From positions 496,001 to 560,000 of the forward strand of contig NZ_JACHLP010000001.1 in NCBI RefSeq assembly GCF_014204525.1: 64,000 nucleotides of DNA, read 5' to 3'. How positions within the stretch are numbered: the stretch's first letter is position 1; each line of letters begins with the position of its first letter. The DNA comes from Roseateles oligotrophus (GTDB lineage: Bacteria; Pseudomonadota; Gammaproteobacteria; Burkholderiales; Burkholderiaceae_C). The translations under genes were made by a program, and so were the position numbers. The notes under the pieces are model-generated. The model searched no databases, was not told the DNA's origin, and saw only the letters and a list, made by a program, of their open reading frames with translations. Shown here piece after piece: positions 8,692 to 20,249 of the stretch.

Positions 8692-9792
8692 ATGAACCAA
8701 GTGCTCTTCGACTACCCCCTCCAGGACGCCGCCGGCCAAAGCTGCACGGCCCATGCCTGGGCCAAGGTGCCCGCCCCTCTCCAGCCCAGCCAGCGCCAGG
8801 CGCTGAAGGCCGAGGCCGCGGCGCTGTTGAAATCCCACAACGCCGTGCTGGTGGCGCATTACTACGTGGACGGCGATCTACAAGACCTGGCGCTGGAGAC
8901 CGGCGGCATCGTCTCCGACTCGCTGGAGATGGCCCGCTTCGGCCGCGACCACGCCGCCCAGACCCTGGTGGTGGCCGGCGTGCGCTTTATGGGCGAGAGC
9001 GCCAAGATCCTGAGCCCCGAGAAGCGCGTGCTGATGCCCGATCTGGACGCCACCTGCTCGCTGGACCTGGGCTGCCCGGCCGACGAGTTCGCCGCCTTCT
9101 GCGACGCCCACCCCGAGCGCAAGGTGGTGGTCTACGCCAATACCAGCGCCGCCGTGAAGGCGCGGGCCGACTGGATGGTCACCAGCTCCTGCGCGCTGGA
9201 GATCGTCGCCGACCTGCATGCCAGGGGCGAAAAAATCCTCTGGGCGCCCGACCGCCATCTGGGCCGCTACATCCAGGAGCAGACCGGCGCCGATATGCTG
9301 ATGTGGAACGGTGCCTGCATCGTGCACGATGAGTTCAAGGGTTTGGAGCTGGAACTGCTGCGCGAGCAGCACCCCGGCGCGATGATTCTGGTCCACCCGG
9401 AGTCGCCCAAGAGCGTGGTCGAGATGGCCGATGTGGTGGGTTCCACCTCGGCCCTGATCAAGGCCGTGGTCGAGGGCCAGGCGCAGGAATACATCGTCGC
9501 CACCGACAACGGCATCCTGCACCGCATGCGCCAGCTGGCGCCGGGCAAGACCCTGATCGAGGCGCCCACCGCCGGCAACAGCGCCACCTGCAAGAGCTGC
9601 GCCCACTGCCCCTGGATGGCCATGAATGGCTTGCAAAACCTGATCGACTGCCTGCGCAGCGGCCAGGGCGAGATCACGGTGGACGAGCCCACCCGCGTCA
9701 AGGCCCTGGGCTGCATCGCCCGCATGCTGGACTTCACCGCGGCCTTGAAGGCCAGGCAGGGCGGCCTGGTGCCAGGCATAGGCGCGGCCTGA
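8692..9792 (+). CDS. nadA: Quinolinate synthase A
   Basis: This 366-residue enzyme condenses iminoaspartate with dihydroxyacetone phosphate to give quinolinate in NAD synthesis. Family blocks are visible: [74 protein letters not shown] and the C-terminal [13 protein letters not shown]. The three [4Fe-4S] cysteine positions fall in the GCP, NGAC and CAHCPWM blocks. The start is 10 bases after the AraC-gene stop. The partner nadB lies nearby on the other strand. Confidence 0.95.
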   Translation: MNQVLFDYPLQDAAGQSCTAHAWAKVPAPLQPSQRQALKAEAAALLKSHNAVLVAHYYVDGDLQDLALETGGIVSDSLEMARFGRDHAAQTLVVAGVRFMGESAKILSPEKRVLMPDLDATCSLDLGCPADEFAAFCDAHPERKVVVYANTSAAVKARADWMVTSSCALEIVADLHARGEKILWAPDRHLGRYIQEQTGADMLMWNGACIVHDEFKGLELELLREQHPGAMILVHPESPKSVVEMADVVGSTSALIKAVVEGQAQEYIVATDNGILHRMRQLAPGKTLIEAPTAGNSATCKSCAHCPWMAMNGLQNLIDCLRSGQGEITVDEPTRVKALGCIARMLDFTAALKARQGGLVPGIGAA

Positions 9793-9877
9793 ATTGGGGC
9801 CCTGGGGGCCCGCATTTCCGCCCGCCACCGCCAGGCCCCGGGGCTTATCCTGGCGAACCATTGCAAGGGAGACGCAG

Positions 9878-10168
9878 ATGAACCAGGACTTCAGCTCGCT
9901 GTACAACTACCACGAGCGCGAGGTGCTCGGCGCCGTGATGAAGGCGGCCGACGACTACCCCGATATCCGGGCCGACAGCGATCTGCTGTGCGATGTGGCC
10001 TGCGTGGCGCTGAACCGCCTGCCGCCCCGCTACATCCGCCACGCGGTGGACTTTCTGTTCTACCTGACCGAGCACGAGCGCAGCGAGATCGATGCCGCCA
10101 TCCTCGAGGCCGTCAACTACGCCTTCGTCTTTGTGCAGGCCCGCAGCAGCTTGCGGGCCAATGGCTGA
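9878..10168 (+). CDS. ComFB-domain protein
   Basis: This 96-residue protein matches the late-competence ComFB family: NYHEREVLGAVMKAA, DLLCDVACVALNRLPPRYIRH, then LTEHERSEIDAAILEAVNYAF. The start at 9878 has a good site (AAGGGA at 9865-9870). ComFB-type domains have been reported as cyclic-dinucleotide receptors in some bacteria; nothing here proves that role. It sits alone between convergent nadA and nadB. A diguanylate cyclase lies 10 kb away. No competence gene is nearby, so the name reflects family only. Confidence 0.82.
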   Translation: MNQDFSSLYNYHEREVLGAVMKAADDYPDIRADSDLLCDVACVALNRLPPRYIRHAVDFLFYLTEHERSEIDAAILEAVNYAFVFVQARSSLRANG

Positions 10169-10176
10169 GCCCCTGC

Positions 10177-11838
10177 TCAGCGGCTCTTCAAGCCTCGCTC
10201 CGCCATCAGCACGGTCGGGAAGCTGACCGGCAGGGTGCGCGGATAGTCGCGGCTGAAATGCAGGCCGCGGCTCTCATGCCGCAAGAGCGCCGAGCGCACG
10301 ATCAGCTCGCCGCAATCGAGCAGATTGCGCAGCTCCAGCAGATCACGGCTGACGCGGAAATTGGCGTAGTAATCGTCGATCTCGCCGCGCAGCAGCTGGA
10401 TGCGGTGCAGGGCCCGATCCAGGCGCTTGGTGGTGCGCACAATCCCGACGTAGTTCCACATCAGGAGCCGTAGCTCGTCCCAGTTATGGGCGATCACCAC
10501 CTGCTCGTCGGCGTCTTCCACCTGGCTCTCGTCCCAGGCCGGCAGCGGCGCCGGGGCCAGCGCCGGCAAGGCCTCGATATGGCTGGCGCAGGTCTGGCCC
10601 AGCACCACGCATTCCAGCAAGGAGTTGCTGGCCAGGCGGTTGGCGCCGTGCAGGCCGGTGTAACTGGTTTCACCCACGGCATAGAGGCCGGGCAGATCAC
10701 AGCTGCCGTTCAGATCGGTCACCACCCCGCCGCAGGTGAAGTGCACGGCCGGCACGACGGGAATCATCTGCTTGGCGATGTCCAGCCCCAGGCTCAGGCA
10801 GCGCGCATAAACCGTCGGGAAGTGCTCCTTCAAAAAGGCTTCACCCAGATGGGTGGCGTCCAGCCACACATGGTCCAGGCCATGTTTTTTCATCTCGAAG
10901 TCGATGGCGCGGGCGACGATATCGCGCGGCGCCAGTTCCATGCGCTCGTCATGTGCGGCCATGAAGCGGGTGCCGTCGGGCAATTTCAAATGCCCGCCCT
11001 CGCCGCGCAAGGCCTCGGTGATCAGAAAGCTGCGCTCCTGCGGGTGGTACAAGCAGGTGGGGTGGAACTGGATGAACTCCATATTCGCCACCCGGCAGCC
11101 GGCCCGCCAGGCCATGGCGATGCCGTCGCCGGTGGAGGTGTCGGGGTTGGTCGTGTAGCGGTAGACCTTGCCGGCGCCGCCGGTGGCCAGCACCACGGCC
11201 TGGGCGGCCAGGGCCTCGACCTTCTGGCCATCGATGTCGAGGGCGTACAGCCCATAGCAGCGCGGCTCCTCCTCGGCATGCAGATGGCGGGAGGTGATCA
11301 GGTCCAGCGCCATCCAGCGCTGGCGCAGATCGATATTGGGGTGGGCCGCGGCGGCGGCCAGCAACTGGTCGTGGATGGCCTTGCCGGTGGCATCGGCCGC
11401 GTGCGCGATGCGGCGCACCGCATGGCCGCCCTCGCGGGTCAGGTGCAGACCCAGCGGGCCGGCGCTGTCCGGCGTGAAGGGCACGCCCTGGCGCACCAGC
11501 CATTCCACCGCCTGGGCGCTGCGCTCGGCGATGAAGCGGGCCGTGGCCTCGTCCACCAGGCCGGCGCCGGCGTCCTGGGTGTCGCGCACATGGCTGTCTA
11601 TGCTGTCGTCCGGCCCCAGCACGCCGACGATGCCACCCTGGGCCCAGGCCGTGGCGCCCTCGTTCAGCTCGCGCTTGGCCAGCACGATGACGGGCTGGCG
11701 GTCGGCCAGATGCAGGGCCACGGTCAGGCCGGCCAGGCCGGCGCCGACGATGACGATGGGCAGGGTCGGATTCGCCATGGCAGCGTCAGCAACAGAGGAA
11801 TCGGGAGTTCGGGGGGACGCAGCAGCGGCAGCACTCAT
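10177..11838 (-). CDS. nadB: L-aspartate oxidase
   Basis: This 553-residue flavoprotein oxidises L-aspartate to iminoaspartate, the substrate of NadA. The N-terminal FAD-binding motif is VIVGAGLAGLTVALHLA; further family signals are ATAWAQGGIVGVLGPDD, HTREGGHAVRRI-type blocks, ATGGAGKVYRYTTNPDTSTGDG, HFTCGGVVTDLNG and the succinate-dehydrogenase-like C-terminal helices. Two starts are possible: 11838, with GAGG-type spacing upstream, or 11778 (MANPTLP), nearer to typical NadB N-termini. It is convergent with nadA and comFB. Confidence 0.95.
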   Translation of the reverse strand: MSAAAAASPRTPDSSVADAAMANPTLPIVIVGAGLAGLTVALHLADRQPVIVLAKRELNEGATAWAQGGIVGVLGPDDSIDSHVRDTQDAGAGLVDEATARFIAERSAQAVEWLVRQGVPFTPDSAGPLGLHLTREGGHAVRRIAHAADATGKAIHDQLLAAAAAHPNIDLRQRWMALDLITSRHLHAEEEPRCYGLYALDIDGQKVEALAAQAVVLATGGAGKVYRYTTNPDTSTGDGIAMAWRAGCRVANMEFIQFHPTCLYHPQERSFLITEALRGEGGHLKLPDGTRFMAAHDERMELAPRDIVARAIDFEMKKHGLDHVWLDATHLGEAFLKEHFPTVYARCLSLGLDIAKQMIPVVPAVHFTCGGVVTDLNGSCDLPGLYAVGETSYTGLHGANRLASNSLLECVVLGQTCASHIEALPALAPAPLPAWDESQVEDADEQVVIAHNWDELRLLMWNYVGIVRTTKRLDRALHRIQLLRGEIDDYYANFRVSRDLLELRNLLDCGELIVRSALLRHESRGLHFSRDYPRTLPVSFPTVLMAERGLKSR

Positions 11839-11941
11839 GCAAGAGCCTCGCGCCTCGCAAGCAAGGCGCCATCAATAGGAATGGGGCATTCTACGAAGAG
11901 CGCGGCCACTGCCAGCCCCAAGGCCCGATAAAGCTGGGCAA

Positions 11942-12835
11942 TCAGCGATCCGAAAGCGAACGCCAGCGCGGCTTCAGCCAGCGATAAGCCAGGCCGGCCA
12001 GGGCCAGCATGGCCGTGGCGCCCAGCCAAAGCAGGGGCGAACCGGCGGCCCAGGACGAGGTCTGCCGCTGCGCCAGGCGCTGCGCCAAGCTGTCCAGCTC
12101 CCGATTGAGACTGGCCTGCTCCTGCTGCAAGCTGGTGAATTCACGCTCGGCCTGCTGAACGCGCTGGCTTAGGCCCGAGGCCGACGCCAGGGCCTCGGCC
12201 GGCGCTGCGGCGGGGGGGCGCCCCGGCTCCAAGCTCATCAGCAACGCAAAGCCCGCGCGCGCCGGATTCTGCGCATCTTGCTGCCAATCCCCCGCCGTCT
12301 TGCTGGCGCGCCTGGCCCTGCCGCTGTCGAGATCAAAGCGCAGCCGATCCGGTCCCAGGACCACCGGCTTGACGCGAGCCGGCGCCTTGGCCAAGGTGGC
12401 CGTGGATGATGGAGCGGCCAAGGCTGCCGACGGCTTGGCAGCAGCGGCCGGCACGGGGTCGATGAAAGCGGTGATTTGCTGCTGCGGGCAGCCCAGGGCC
12501 AGCTTGAGCACCGGCTCCTCGATGGCGACCGTGGTCTTGATCCAGATCCAGCCGCTCTGGCTGTCGGCCGGGTAGTCCACCGTCTTTTGCACCTGCTGCG
12601 CGGGCAAGACCTGGTTGGCCGTCTCTATCGTGACCTGGATGCAATCCACATTCAGGGTTTCGCCCGGGCTGAGCCGCAGCGGCAGCTTCAACGACAAGGC
12701 CTCGCCCAGGCCGGACAGGGTCTGCGGCCGGCCCAGCTCCATGGCCATGCTGCCCGCGCAAGCCAAACCCAGGCCAAGCGCCAGCACGACCGAACCGGGT
12801 CGTTGGCAAAAACGGGCGGGGCCTGGTTTGAGCAC
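11942..12835 (-). CDS. Exported protein with FimV N-terminal-like domain and C-terminal membrane anchor
   Basis: About 297 residues. The start is uncertain: GTG at 12835 gives a good signal peptide (basic start, core VVLALGLGLACAG, cut near SMA). Next comes a domain like the FimV N-terminal region (MELGRPQTLSGLGEALSLKLPL...LSPGETLNVDC), an Ala/Pro-rich linker, a predicted coiled coil (RVQQAEREFTSLQQEQASLN...) and one C-terminal transmembrane segment (LLWLGATAMLALAGLAYRWL) with a basic cytoplasmic tail. FimV proteins act in pilus assembly and polar organisation, but this one lacks a LysM motif and the large acidic C-terminal region. It is divergent from the TPR gene. Confidence 0.65.
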   Translation of the reverse strand: MLKPGPARFCQRPGSVVLALGLGLACAGSMAMELGRPQTLSGLGEALSLKLPLRLSPGETLNVDCIQVTIETANQVLPAQQVQKTVDYPADSQSGWIWIKTTVAIEEPVLKLALGCPQQQITAFIDPVPAAAAKPSAALAAPSSTATLAKAPARVKPVVLGPDRLRFDLDSGRARRASKTAGDWQQDAQNPARAGFALLMSLEPGRPPAAAPAEALASASGLSQRVQQAEREFTSLQQEQASLNRELDSLAQRLAQRQTSSWAAGSPLLWLGATAMLALAGLAYRWLKPRWRSLSDR

Positions 12836-13108
12836 GGAGAGTCGACTTTCTCGCTTGGGTTGCTTGTCTGTGCAATTTGGGGGTTTGGCCCGCGCCTTCG
12901 AGCGCCGCGGTCGGCCCAGCCACCCGGCATACGGCCCGGATTTCGACCCGGACTCTAGCATGCAGGCCGGGCCAGTTTGCTCGGGGAAATCCGGCTTTCT
13001 CGCCGGCAACAACAGCCAGCCAGACCGCCCCGGCCACCCCGACAAGCCGCGGCCGGGGCCGAACAGGGTCGCCGCTACAATCCGCCCACCCAAAATCAAG
13101 CCGCGACC

Positions 13109-14221
13109 ATGTCTTCCAATCCGTCCGTGACACGATTTCCCCTGCGCACTCTCGTCCTGCAACTCGGCCTCAGCCTGAGCCTGGGACTGTGCAACGCTGC
13201 GGCCCGTGCCGACGATGTGAGCGATGTGCAAGCCCTGCTGTCCCAGGGCAAGGCCGCGGACGGACTGAAGAAGATAGACACCCTGCTGCAGGCCAAGCCC
13301 AATGACGCGCGCCTGCGCCTGCAGCGCGGCATCGCACTGTCGCAGCTGAACCGCCAGGCCGAGGCCATTGCCGTCTTCCAGAAGCTGATCGAGACCAACC
13401 CCGACCTGCCCGGCCCCTACAACAATCTGGCCGTCATCTACGGCAGCCAGGGCGACTACGAAAAGGCCCGCCAGGCCCTGGAACTGGCCATACGCACCAA
13501 TCCCGGCTATGCCACCGCCTTCCAGAATCTGGGCGATGTCTACGCCCGCCTGGCCGGCCAGGCCTATAAGAAAGCCCTGGCCCTGGACAAGGGCGACAAC
13601 CATCTGCCGCTGAAGCTGGCCGTGGTGCAAAACATGTTTGAAGCCAGCGTGGACCCGCGCGCGGCCAAGGTGGCCACGCAAGCCGCTGCGGCCAAGCCAG
13701 CCGCGGCAACACCGCCCACGCCGGCAGTCACCAAGCCCGCGCCCGCCGCGACACCGGCACCTGCTCCTGCTCCGGTCGCCGCCAAACCCGTGGCCGTGGC
13801 CGCTGCATCGGCGCCAGCCGCGCCGGCCGCCCCGGTCACCCCGGCCGCCAAGCCCGACAACAGCGCCGCACAAGAAGCCCAGGCCCAGGAAGTAGCGCTC
13901 AACAAAGCCGTGCAAGCCTGGGCCCAGGCCTGGAGCGAGCGCGATATGAAGGACTATTACAAGGCCTACGCACCCGAGTTCAAGGGCAAGTCCGCCAGCC
14001 GCAAGGCCTGGGAAGAAGACCGCCGCGCCCGCATCATGGGCAAGAAGAAGATCAAGGTGGAACTCTCCCAGCTGAAAATCAAGCTGAACGGCGACAAGGC
14101 CAGCGTCAGCTTCCGCCAGGACTACAACTCCGACTCGCTGGACGTGAAGAGCAGCAAGACCTTGCAGCTGATCAAGTCCAAGTCCGGTGCCTGGCTGATC
14201 ACGCAAGAGTCGGCCGGCTGA
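13109..14221 (+). CDS. Secreted TPR-repeat protein with C-terminal NTF2-like (Cds6-type) domain
   Basis: This 370-residue protein has a signal peptide (hydrophobic core LVLQLGLSLSLGL, cut near ARADD), three or more TPR units (about residues 30-150; DARLRLQRGIALSQLNRQAEAI, PGPYNNLAVIYGSQGDYEKA, YATAFQNLGDVYARLA), a long Ala/Pro/Lys low-complexity linker (about 190-255), and a C-terminal domain (AVQAWAQAWSERDMKDYYKAYAPEF...SFRQDYNSD) of the NTF2-like type found on L,D-transpeptidases. The next gene, an L,D-transpeptidase 56 bases downstream, carries a related domain, so the pair probably works together at the cell wall. Confidence 0.82.
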   Translation: MSSNPSVTRFPLRTLVLQLGLSLSLGLCNAAARADDVSDVQALLSQGKAADGLKKIDTLLQAKPNDARLRLQRGIALSQLNRQAEAIAVFQKLIETNPDLPGPYNNLAVIYGSQGDYEKARQALELAIRTNPGYATAFQNLGDVYARLAGQAYKKALALDKGDNHLPLKLAVVQNMFEASVDPRAAKVATQAAAAKPAAATPPTPAVTKPAPAATPAPAPAPVAAKPVAVAAASAPAAPAAPVTPAAKPDNSAAQEAQAQEVALNKAVQAWAQAWSERDMKDYYKAYAPEFKGKSASRKAWEEDRRARIMGKKKIKVELSQLKIKLNGDKASVSFRQDYNSDSLDVKSSKTLQLIKSKSGAWLITQESAG

Positions 14222-14277
14222 ACTGCAGAACCCCGCTCCTTTCTCTCTCTATTTCTCTTCTTTCTCCCCGGGCTGAT

Positions 14278-15621
14278 ATGCAGGACCCCCAACAGGCGCC
14301 CGACTCCGCGGCGCCCTCAGCCTCGAAGCGACGGCCCAAGCCGGCCCAATATGGGCTGCTGCGCGCCGCCCTGCTGCTGGCCTGCGTCGGTGGCACGGCC
14401 GTCGTGGGCCTGAGCGGCATGAACTTTCTATCCTCCCGGGTGGAGGCCTACGTCCCGCAGCGCCCGGCCGCGGCCACCAGCAGCCCCCAACCCAGCTTGC
14501 TGACGGCCCGGCTGAACACCCAGACGCCCGAGGGCCAGCTGATCTCGGCCTACCAGTTGCTGGCCAAAGGCGAAGAAAGCCAAGCCTTCGAGACCGTCGA
14601 AGCCCTGGTCAAACGCCAACCCGATTTCTCGCTGGCTCAGCTGGTTTACGCCGATCTGCTGCTGGCCCGCAGCACGCCAGAGGCCGCCGCCCAGGCCTTG
14701 GCCGGCGCGAGCGAGGAGCAGCGCGAGCGCAGCCAAGCCCTGCGCCAGGAGGCCCGCCTGCGCCTGGCCGCCCTGGTGGAGCGGCCGCCGCAAGACGCCC
14801 TGCCCAAGGAATTGATAGGCCTGCCCGCCACGGTCCAGCACGCCATCGTGGTGGACACGCAAAAAGCCCGGCTCTATCTCTTCCAGAACCGCGGCCAAGG
14901 CATGGAGCTGGTCAAGGACAGCTATGTCTCGCTGGGCAAGGCCGGCGTCTCCAAGCAGATGGAAGGCGACCAGCGCACGCCGCTGGGTGTCTACCAGGTG
15001 GGCCTGCGGCGCGACGAAGCAGCGGCCCGCTACGGCGCCGCCGCCCTGCCGCTGAACTACCCGAACGAGTACGACCGCATGGTGGGCCGCGGCGGCAGCA
15101 GCATCTGGCTGCATGGCGAGCGGGCCGGCAGTTATGCGCGCGGGCCGCAATCGACCGACGGCTGCATCGTGCTCAGCAACGACGATATGCAGTTCCTGGC
15201 CGACACGGTCAAGGCGCGCGAGACGCCGGTGCTGATTTTTGAGCATGTGGACTGGGTCGCCAAAAAGGATGGCAAGACCCCGGTGGATGCGCAGTTTGAA
15301 AGCGCCTTCAGGCAATGGCAGCAGGCCCGTCTGCAGCAGGACGCGAATGCCTTGCGCGGCCTGTACGAGCCCGGTCTGCAGCGCGGCTCCGACAGCGAAG
15401 CCCAGCGCCTGGCCCACAATCTGGCCCGCATGCAAGCCCATGAGCTGCCGGTGCAAAGCCTGGAACGCCTGAGCGTGCTGCCCAGCCAGGACCTGGAGCC
15501 GGTGATGATCGTCACCTACCGCGAACTCAGCGCCCTCAACCCCACGCCGGCGCTCAAGCGCCAGTACTGGCGCCAGCAGGAGGGGCGCTGGCGCATCATT
15601 TTTGACGGCGTGGTCAGTTGA
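14278..15621 (+). CDS. L,D-transpeptidase (YkuD domain) with NTF2-like C-terminal domain
   Basis: This 447-residue protein has an N-terminal cytoplasmic basic segment, one membrane anchor (LLRAALLLACVGGTAVVGLSG), a helical TPR-like region (about 80-165), a YkuD catalytic domain (about 195-320), and a C-terminal NTF2-like domain (about 340-447). The catalytic motif is complete: His279 in WLHGERAG and Cys296 in STDGCIVLSND. YkuD enzymes form 3-3 peptidoglycan crosslinks or attach proteins to peptidoglycan in the periplasm. It follows the TPR gene closely, and a strong hairpin terminator lies just after its stop. Confidence 0.88.
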   Translation: MQDPQQAPDSAAPSASKRRPKPAQYGLLRAALLLACVGGTAVVGLSGMNFLSSRVEAYVPQRPAAATSSPQPSLLTARLNTQTPEGQLISAYQLLAKGEESQAFETVEALVKRQPDFSLAQLVYADLLLARSTPEAAAQALAGASEEQRERSQALRQEARLRLAALVERPPQDALPKELIGLPATVQHAIVVDTQKARLYLFQNRGQGMELVKDSYVSLGKAGVSKQMEGDQRTPLGVYQVGLRRDEAAARYGAAALPLNYPNEYDRMVGRGGSSIWLHGERAGSYARGPQSTDGCIVLSNDDMQFLADTVKARETPVLIFEHVDWVAKKDGKTPVDAQFESAFRQWQQARLQQDANALRGLYEPGLQRGSDSEAQRLAHNLARMQAHELPVQSLERLSVLPSQDLEPVMIVTYRELSALNPTPALKRQYWRQQEGRWRIIFDGVVS

Positions 15622-15623
15622 AG

Positions 15624-15651
15624 AAAAAGGGCAGCCCAGGCTGCCCTTTTT
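15624..15651. terminator. Bidirectional rho-independent terminator between L,D-transpeptidase and clpB
   Basis: A perfect 13-bp stem runs from 15624-15636 (AAAAAGGGCAGCC) to 15639-15651 (GGCTGCCCTTTTT) with a two-base centre. The A- and T-tracts let it act for both converging genes. Confidence 0.88.
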
Positions 15652-15655
15652 AGCT

Positions 15656-18250
<2,595 letters not shown>

Positions 18251-18274
18251 GGCTTGAATCCTCCGATGGCTGAC

Positions 18275-18302
18275 AAATGGGCCCGGCCAATCCTATTTCA
18301 AG
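18275..18302 (-). promoter_or_regulatory. Sigma-32 (heat-shock) promoter of clpB
   Basis: Read on the minus strand, CTTGAAA (18302-18296) is followed after 14 bases by CCCATTT (18281-18275). This matches the RpoH consensus CTTGAAA-N(11-16)-CCCATnT. It lies 25 bases before the clpB ATG, with the Shine-Dalgarno sequence between them. Confidence 0.88.
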
Positions 18303-18417
18303 CCCCGGCTTGCCGGCTCCAGCACCAAGCCCTGACAAAGCGCAAGGCCTCGTAGCGCGGGAAATACAGGGCAAACACCCCGTAGCACGCGCCGATTACT
18401 AACGCCAAGTCGAGACG

Positions 18418-18423
18418 TATAGT
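18418..18423 (+). promoter_or_regulatory. Possible -10 element for the porin/PstS-like/diguanylate cyclase operon
   Basis: TATAGT lies 61 bases before the start at 18484. The -35 region (around 18395-18401) matches poorly, so the promoter is weak or needs an activator. It is listed because nothing else promoter-like is visible before this operon. Confidence 0.3.
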
Positions 18424-18483
18424 GGACACAGGCCGCTGTGCCGCCCTGCATTGAACGCCTGCCGTTTCGCGCAAAGGTCCGCC

Positions 18484-19803
18484 ATGCACGATGTCTTGAA
18501 TCCGCCTGCTCCGCGCCACCGCAACAAGGCTGCCGCCCTGGCCCTGGCCCTGCTGTGTGCCGCCACCGCGCCGGCGCAGGCCGATGAGGGCGCGGCCCCG
18601 CTGCGGCTGAGCGGCTTCGGCAGCCTGGGGCTCAGCCACAGCGATGGCGACTGGCTGTTCGCCCGCGAACAAACCCAGGTCGGCGCCGCGGGCCGGCTCA
18701 GCGCCTTGCCCGATTCTCGCCTGGGCCTGCAGGCCAACTGGAGCCCGTCGGAGCGCTGGGAAGGGGTGGCCCAGCTGGTCTTGCGCCAGCGTGCCAAGGA
18801 CAGCCCGGTGAGCGAATCGCTGGAATGGGCTTTCATCGGCTACCACCCCGCCCCCAACTGGCATCTGCGCCTGGGCCGCACCAGCCCCGATGTCTTTCTG
18901 CAGGCCGATGTGCGCAACGTCGGCTATGCCCTGCCCTGGGCCCGGCCCAATGTGGAGTTCTATGGCTGGATGCCCGTCAACACCATGGACGGCGCCGACC
19001 TCAGCGTGGACTGGCAGGCCGCGCAGGCCGACTGGCGGGCCAAGCTTTCGCTGGGCCGCAGCCGCAGCACGGTGCAGGACTTGCGCAACGATGTTTCGGT
19101 GCGTCTGGACGCGCGCAAGCTGCTGGTGCTGAGCCTGAGCCGCGAGAGCGAGAACCTGCTGCTCAAGGCCAGCTATCTGCGCGCCGATCTGCACATCAGC
19201 TCGCCCGAAATCCTGCGCCAGCTGCAGCAAGGCATCGAGGCCCTGGCCACCCTGCCCGTCCCCGCCCTGGCGCCCCTGACCGCCCAGGCCCAGGCCCTGG
19301 CGCAAGACCTGGACAGCCACAGCACGGCCCAGTACTTCTCGCTGGGGCTGCAATACAACGGCTCGCCCTGGCAGGCCACGGCGGAGCTGAGCCGGGTGCA
19401 ACTGGCCAGCGGCATGTCGGGCGGCTGGCGGGCTTATGCCTCGCTGGGCCGGCGCTGGCGCCATCTGACCGGCTATCTGATCGCCGGCCGCGCCCTGCCC
19501 GACCGGGCCGCCCTGCCCGCCCCGCAGGACTGGGAGGCCCAGCTGGCCCCGCTGCTGGGCCCGCAGGCCGCCGCCGGCGCCGCGGCCCTGGGCGCGGGTG
19601 CGGCCGGCGCGCTCAACGCCTTCCGCTTCGACCAGGCCTCGGTCGGCCTGGGCTTGCGCTACGACTTCCATCAGCGCATGGCGCTGAAGCTGCAGCTGGA
19701 CCAGGTCCACACCTATGCCAACGGTGGCCTCGGCTGGCGGCACAACAGCGCGGAGCCGGGCCATGCCCGGGTGTTCTCGGCCGTTCTCGACTTTGTGTTC
19801 TGA
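18484..19803 (+). CDS. Porin-like outer-membrane beta-barrel protein
   Basis: This 439-residue protein has a signal peptide (core AAALALALLCAATAPAQA, cut before DEGAAP), then LRLSGFGSLGLSHSD, the usual start of a barrel, with alternating hydrophobic strands ending in Phe (VFSAVLDFVF). The segment LRLGRTSPDVFLQADVRNVGYALPWARP resembles putative porins of sensor operons rather than general trimeric porins. Start 18484 (MHDVLNP) keeps the signal peptide compact. A PstS-like gene follows after 2 bases and a diguanylate cyclase directly after that, so the barrel probably feeds or supports a periplasmic sensing module. Confidence 0.72.
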   Translation: MHDVLNPPAPRHRNKAAALALALLCAATAPAQADEGAAPLRLSGFGSLGLSHSDGDWLFAREQTQVGAAGRLSALPDSRLGLQANWSPSERWEGVAQLVLRQRAKDSPVSESLEWAFIGYHPAPNWHLRLGRTSPDVFLQADVRNVGYALPWARPNVEFYGWMPVNTMDGADLSVDWQAAQADWRAKLSLGRSRSTVQDLRNDVSVRLDARKLLVLSLSRESENLLLKASYLRADLHISSPEILRQLQQGIEALATLPVPALAPLTAQAQALAQDLDSHSTAQYFSLGLQYNGSPWQATAELSRVQLASGMSGGWRAYASLGRRWRHLTGYLIAGRALPDRAALPAPQDWEAQLAPLLGPQAAAGAAALGAGAAGALNAFRFDQASVGLGLRYDFHQRMALKLQLDQVHTYANGGLGWRHNSAEPGHARVFSAVLDFVF

Positions 19804-19805
19804 CC

Positions 19806-20249
19806 ATGCGCCGCCGCCCCCTCCTCCTCCTCCTGCCGGCCTTGCTGGCCCTGGCCCGGGAATCCCAGGCCAAGGACGGCGAACTCTTCGTCGTCGTCCA
19901 CAGCGCCAATCCCTTGCGCAGCATCAGCAAGAAAGAGCTGATCGCCCTGTACACCGGACGCAGCCGCCAGTTCCCCGACGGCAGCTTGGCCGAGCCCCTG
20001 GACCAGCCGCGCGACAGCCTCCTGCGCGAAGCCTTCTACGCCAACCTGACCGGCATGGATCTGGCGCAGATCAATAGCTACTGGGCCCGCCTGCTGTTCA
20101 CCGGCCGGGTGCAAGCGCCGCAGGCCCTGGCCGATGACGCCGCCCTGCTGGCCGAACTCAAGCGCAACCGCCGCGCCATCGCTTACCTGAGCCGAGAACC
20201 CGGCGAGGGCGATTTGCGTGTCCTCATGATCTTGGGACGCTCCAGCTGA
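19806..20249 (+). CDS. Small PstS-like periplasmic protein
   Basis: This 147-residue protein has a signal peptide (RRRPLLLLLPALLALARESQA) and a short phosphate-binding-protein-like domain: VVVHSANPLRSISKKELIALYTGRSRQFPDGS, then FYANLTGMDLAQINSYWARLLFTGR and AIAYLSR. Such truncated PBP-like proteins, about half the size of PstS, are common beside sensor kinases and GGDEF proteins. No transporter subunit is adjacent. The stop TGA is immediately followed by the ATG of the diguanylate cyclase, indicating tight coupling; it may be the ligand-binding partner of that receptor. Confidence 0.75.
   Translation: MRRRPLLLLLPALLALARESQAKDGELFVVVHSANPLRSISKKELIALYTGRSRQFPDGSLAEPLDQPRDSLLREAFYANLTGMDLAQINSYWARLLFTGRVQAPQALADDAALLAELKRNRRAIAYLSREPGEGDLRVLMILGRSS

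Noticed and set aside
9793-9877. G/C-rich inverted repeat after nadA (GGGCCC twice) as a terminator
   Set aside because: No T-run follows, and the repeats are short and common in GC-rich DNA.
12836-14206. Minus-strand open frame running from 14206 through the TPR gene into the FimV-like gene
   Set aside because: It is antisense to the TPR gene, has low-complexity Gly/Val/Ala composition, and only the part after 12835 has real domain features.
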